In this document: positions 63,781 to 64,000 of the stretch, piece after piece
Layout: the number at the start of each line of letters is the position of its first letter
Position numbering within the stretch: the stretch's first letter is position 1
Assembly: GCA_002420115.1 (NCBI GenBank)
Contig: DIHK01000037.1
Span: 111,840-175,839 of the forward strand
Direction of reading: 5' to 3'
DNA length: 64,000 nt
From: Nitrospira sp. UBA5698
GTDB taxonomy: Bacteria; Nitrospirota; Nitrospiria; Nitrospirales; Nitrospiraceae
Notes under the pieces: generated by a model
What the model was told of the DNA's origin: nothing
The model's input: only the letters and a program-made list of their open reading frames with translations
Database searches by the model: none
Position numbers and translations under genes: made by a program

Positions 63781-64000
63781 CAGGAGCCGATTCAGTGCCA
63801 CCATCGCTCACCCTTGCAGTGATCAGTCGTCACACTCTCATCTATCTTGGGTTCCAGAGCATCCTAGCGGGAGTTGGAACGGTCGTGCATTTGTTACCTG
63901 GAGTCATGTCTGAGGCGTTACGGACCGAGCGGCACCCTGATCTGTTCGTACTCGATCTGGAGACAGATCGAGACGCCATCGATAGGATCCGACAGATTCG
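63777..64000 (+). CDS. Response regulator receiver, N-terminal part (3' end outside window)
   Basis: 74 codons visible. TLAVISRHTLIYLGFQSIL and HPDLFVLDLETDRDAIDRIR follow the first two strands and the phosphorylation-site strand of a receiver, with Asp in VLDLE. The usual acidic pair after strand 1 is replaced by Ser-Arg, so phosphorylation may be lost. AAGGAG lies upstream. A NarL-type output domain may follow beyond the window. Confidence 0.65.
   Translation, partial: MTGADSVPPSLTLAVISRHTLIYLGFQSILAGVGTVVHLLPGVMSEALRTERHPDLFVLDLETDRDAIDRIRQI

Noticed and set aside
1..64000. CRISPR arrays, rRNA genes or full insertion sequences with transposase
   Set aside because: None seen: no regularly spaced repeats, no rRNA sequence and no transposase motif in any frame.

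Overview
The window looks like a chromosomal segment of a Nitrospira-type bacterium (phylum Nitrospirota). This is an inference, not proven. It rests on moderately high GC, many PAS-rich sensor kinases and sigma-54 activators, PEP-CTERM-type secreted proteins, an SmbP-like His-rich metal-binding domain (the family is known from nitrifiers), an archaeal-type fructose-1,6-bisphosphatase (typical of autotrophs) and small charged periplasmic proteins.

Layout. 1-8.9 kb is core housekeeping: the end of a NuoF-like subunit, a 2Fe-2S ferredoxin, an A-type Fe-S carrier, a PTPS/FolE pterin pair, an alpha/beta hydrolase, RarA, a PilZ protein, an ABC-F ATPase, tRNA-Ala(GGC) and purA behind a compact promoter-operator-terminator leader. 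At 9.0 kb, tRNA-Lys(TTT) is the attachment site of a 16.2-kb genomic island (9025-25234), bounded by a 46-bp direct repeat with one mismatch. The island carries a tyrosine integrase, an AlpA-like HTH protein and two hypothetical genes. Its cargo is a 2170-aa protein (Mrr-like nuclease, TPR-like solenoid, two PIN-like regions), a small gene with a decayed copy of itself, a PEP-CTERM protein, and a three-gene secreted cassette made of a 1051-aa coiled-coil protein and two paralogous six-cysteine proteins. Beyond attR lies a Fic gene broken by one in-frame TGA, followed by a second, decayed copy of the tRNA-Lys 3' end. Elements have therefore probably landed here more than once.

27-35 kb is mixed: a zinc-binding mini-protein, a DedA-like membrane protein, a BamE-like lipoprotein, an ExeM/NucH-type secreted nuclease, a PEP-CTERM-like protein and a PagL-like lipid A deacylase. 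Two copies of a MITE-like element sit here, each placed exactly on the TAG stop codon of the gene upstream.

36-44.7 kb is a regulatory block: an NtrC-type regulator behind two palindromic operators, a multi-PAS histidine kinase, a lone receiver protein and a PAS-AAA+-Fis sigma-54 activator. A consensus-perfect -24/-12 promoter follows, reading towards a Cys-rich protein and an SmbP/outer-membrane-barrel fusion. 44.8-55.7 kb holds redox and transport genes: a Rieske oxygenase, a cupredoxin-like protein, a CopD-like protein, a cytochrome c'-like protein, an SQR-family flavoprotein with a DUF2892 protein, and an RND efflux pair whose pump contains a palindromic in-frame insertion. 56-64 kb holds fructose-1,6-bisphosphatase, a tandem pair of DUF2238-like membrane proteins, a saccharopine-dehydrogenase-like protein, a frameshifted small protein, a NarL-type kinase/regulator pair whose regulator is frameshifted, and the start of another receiver protein behind a short coupled leader ORF.
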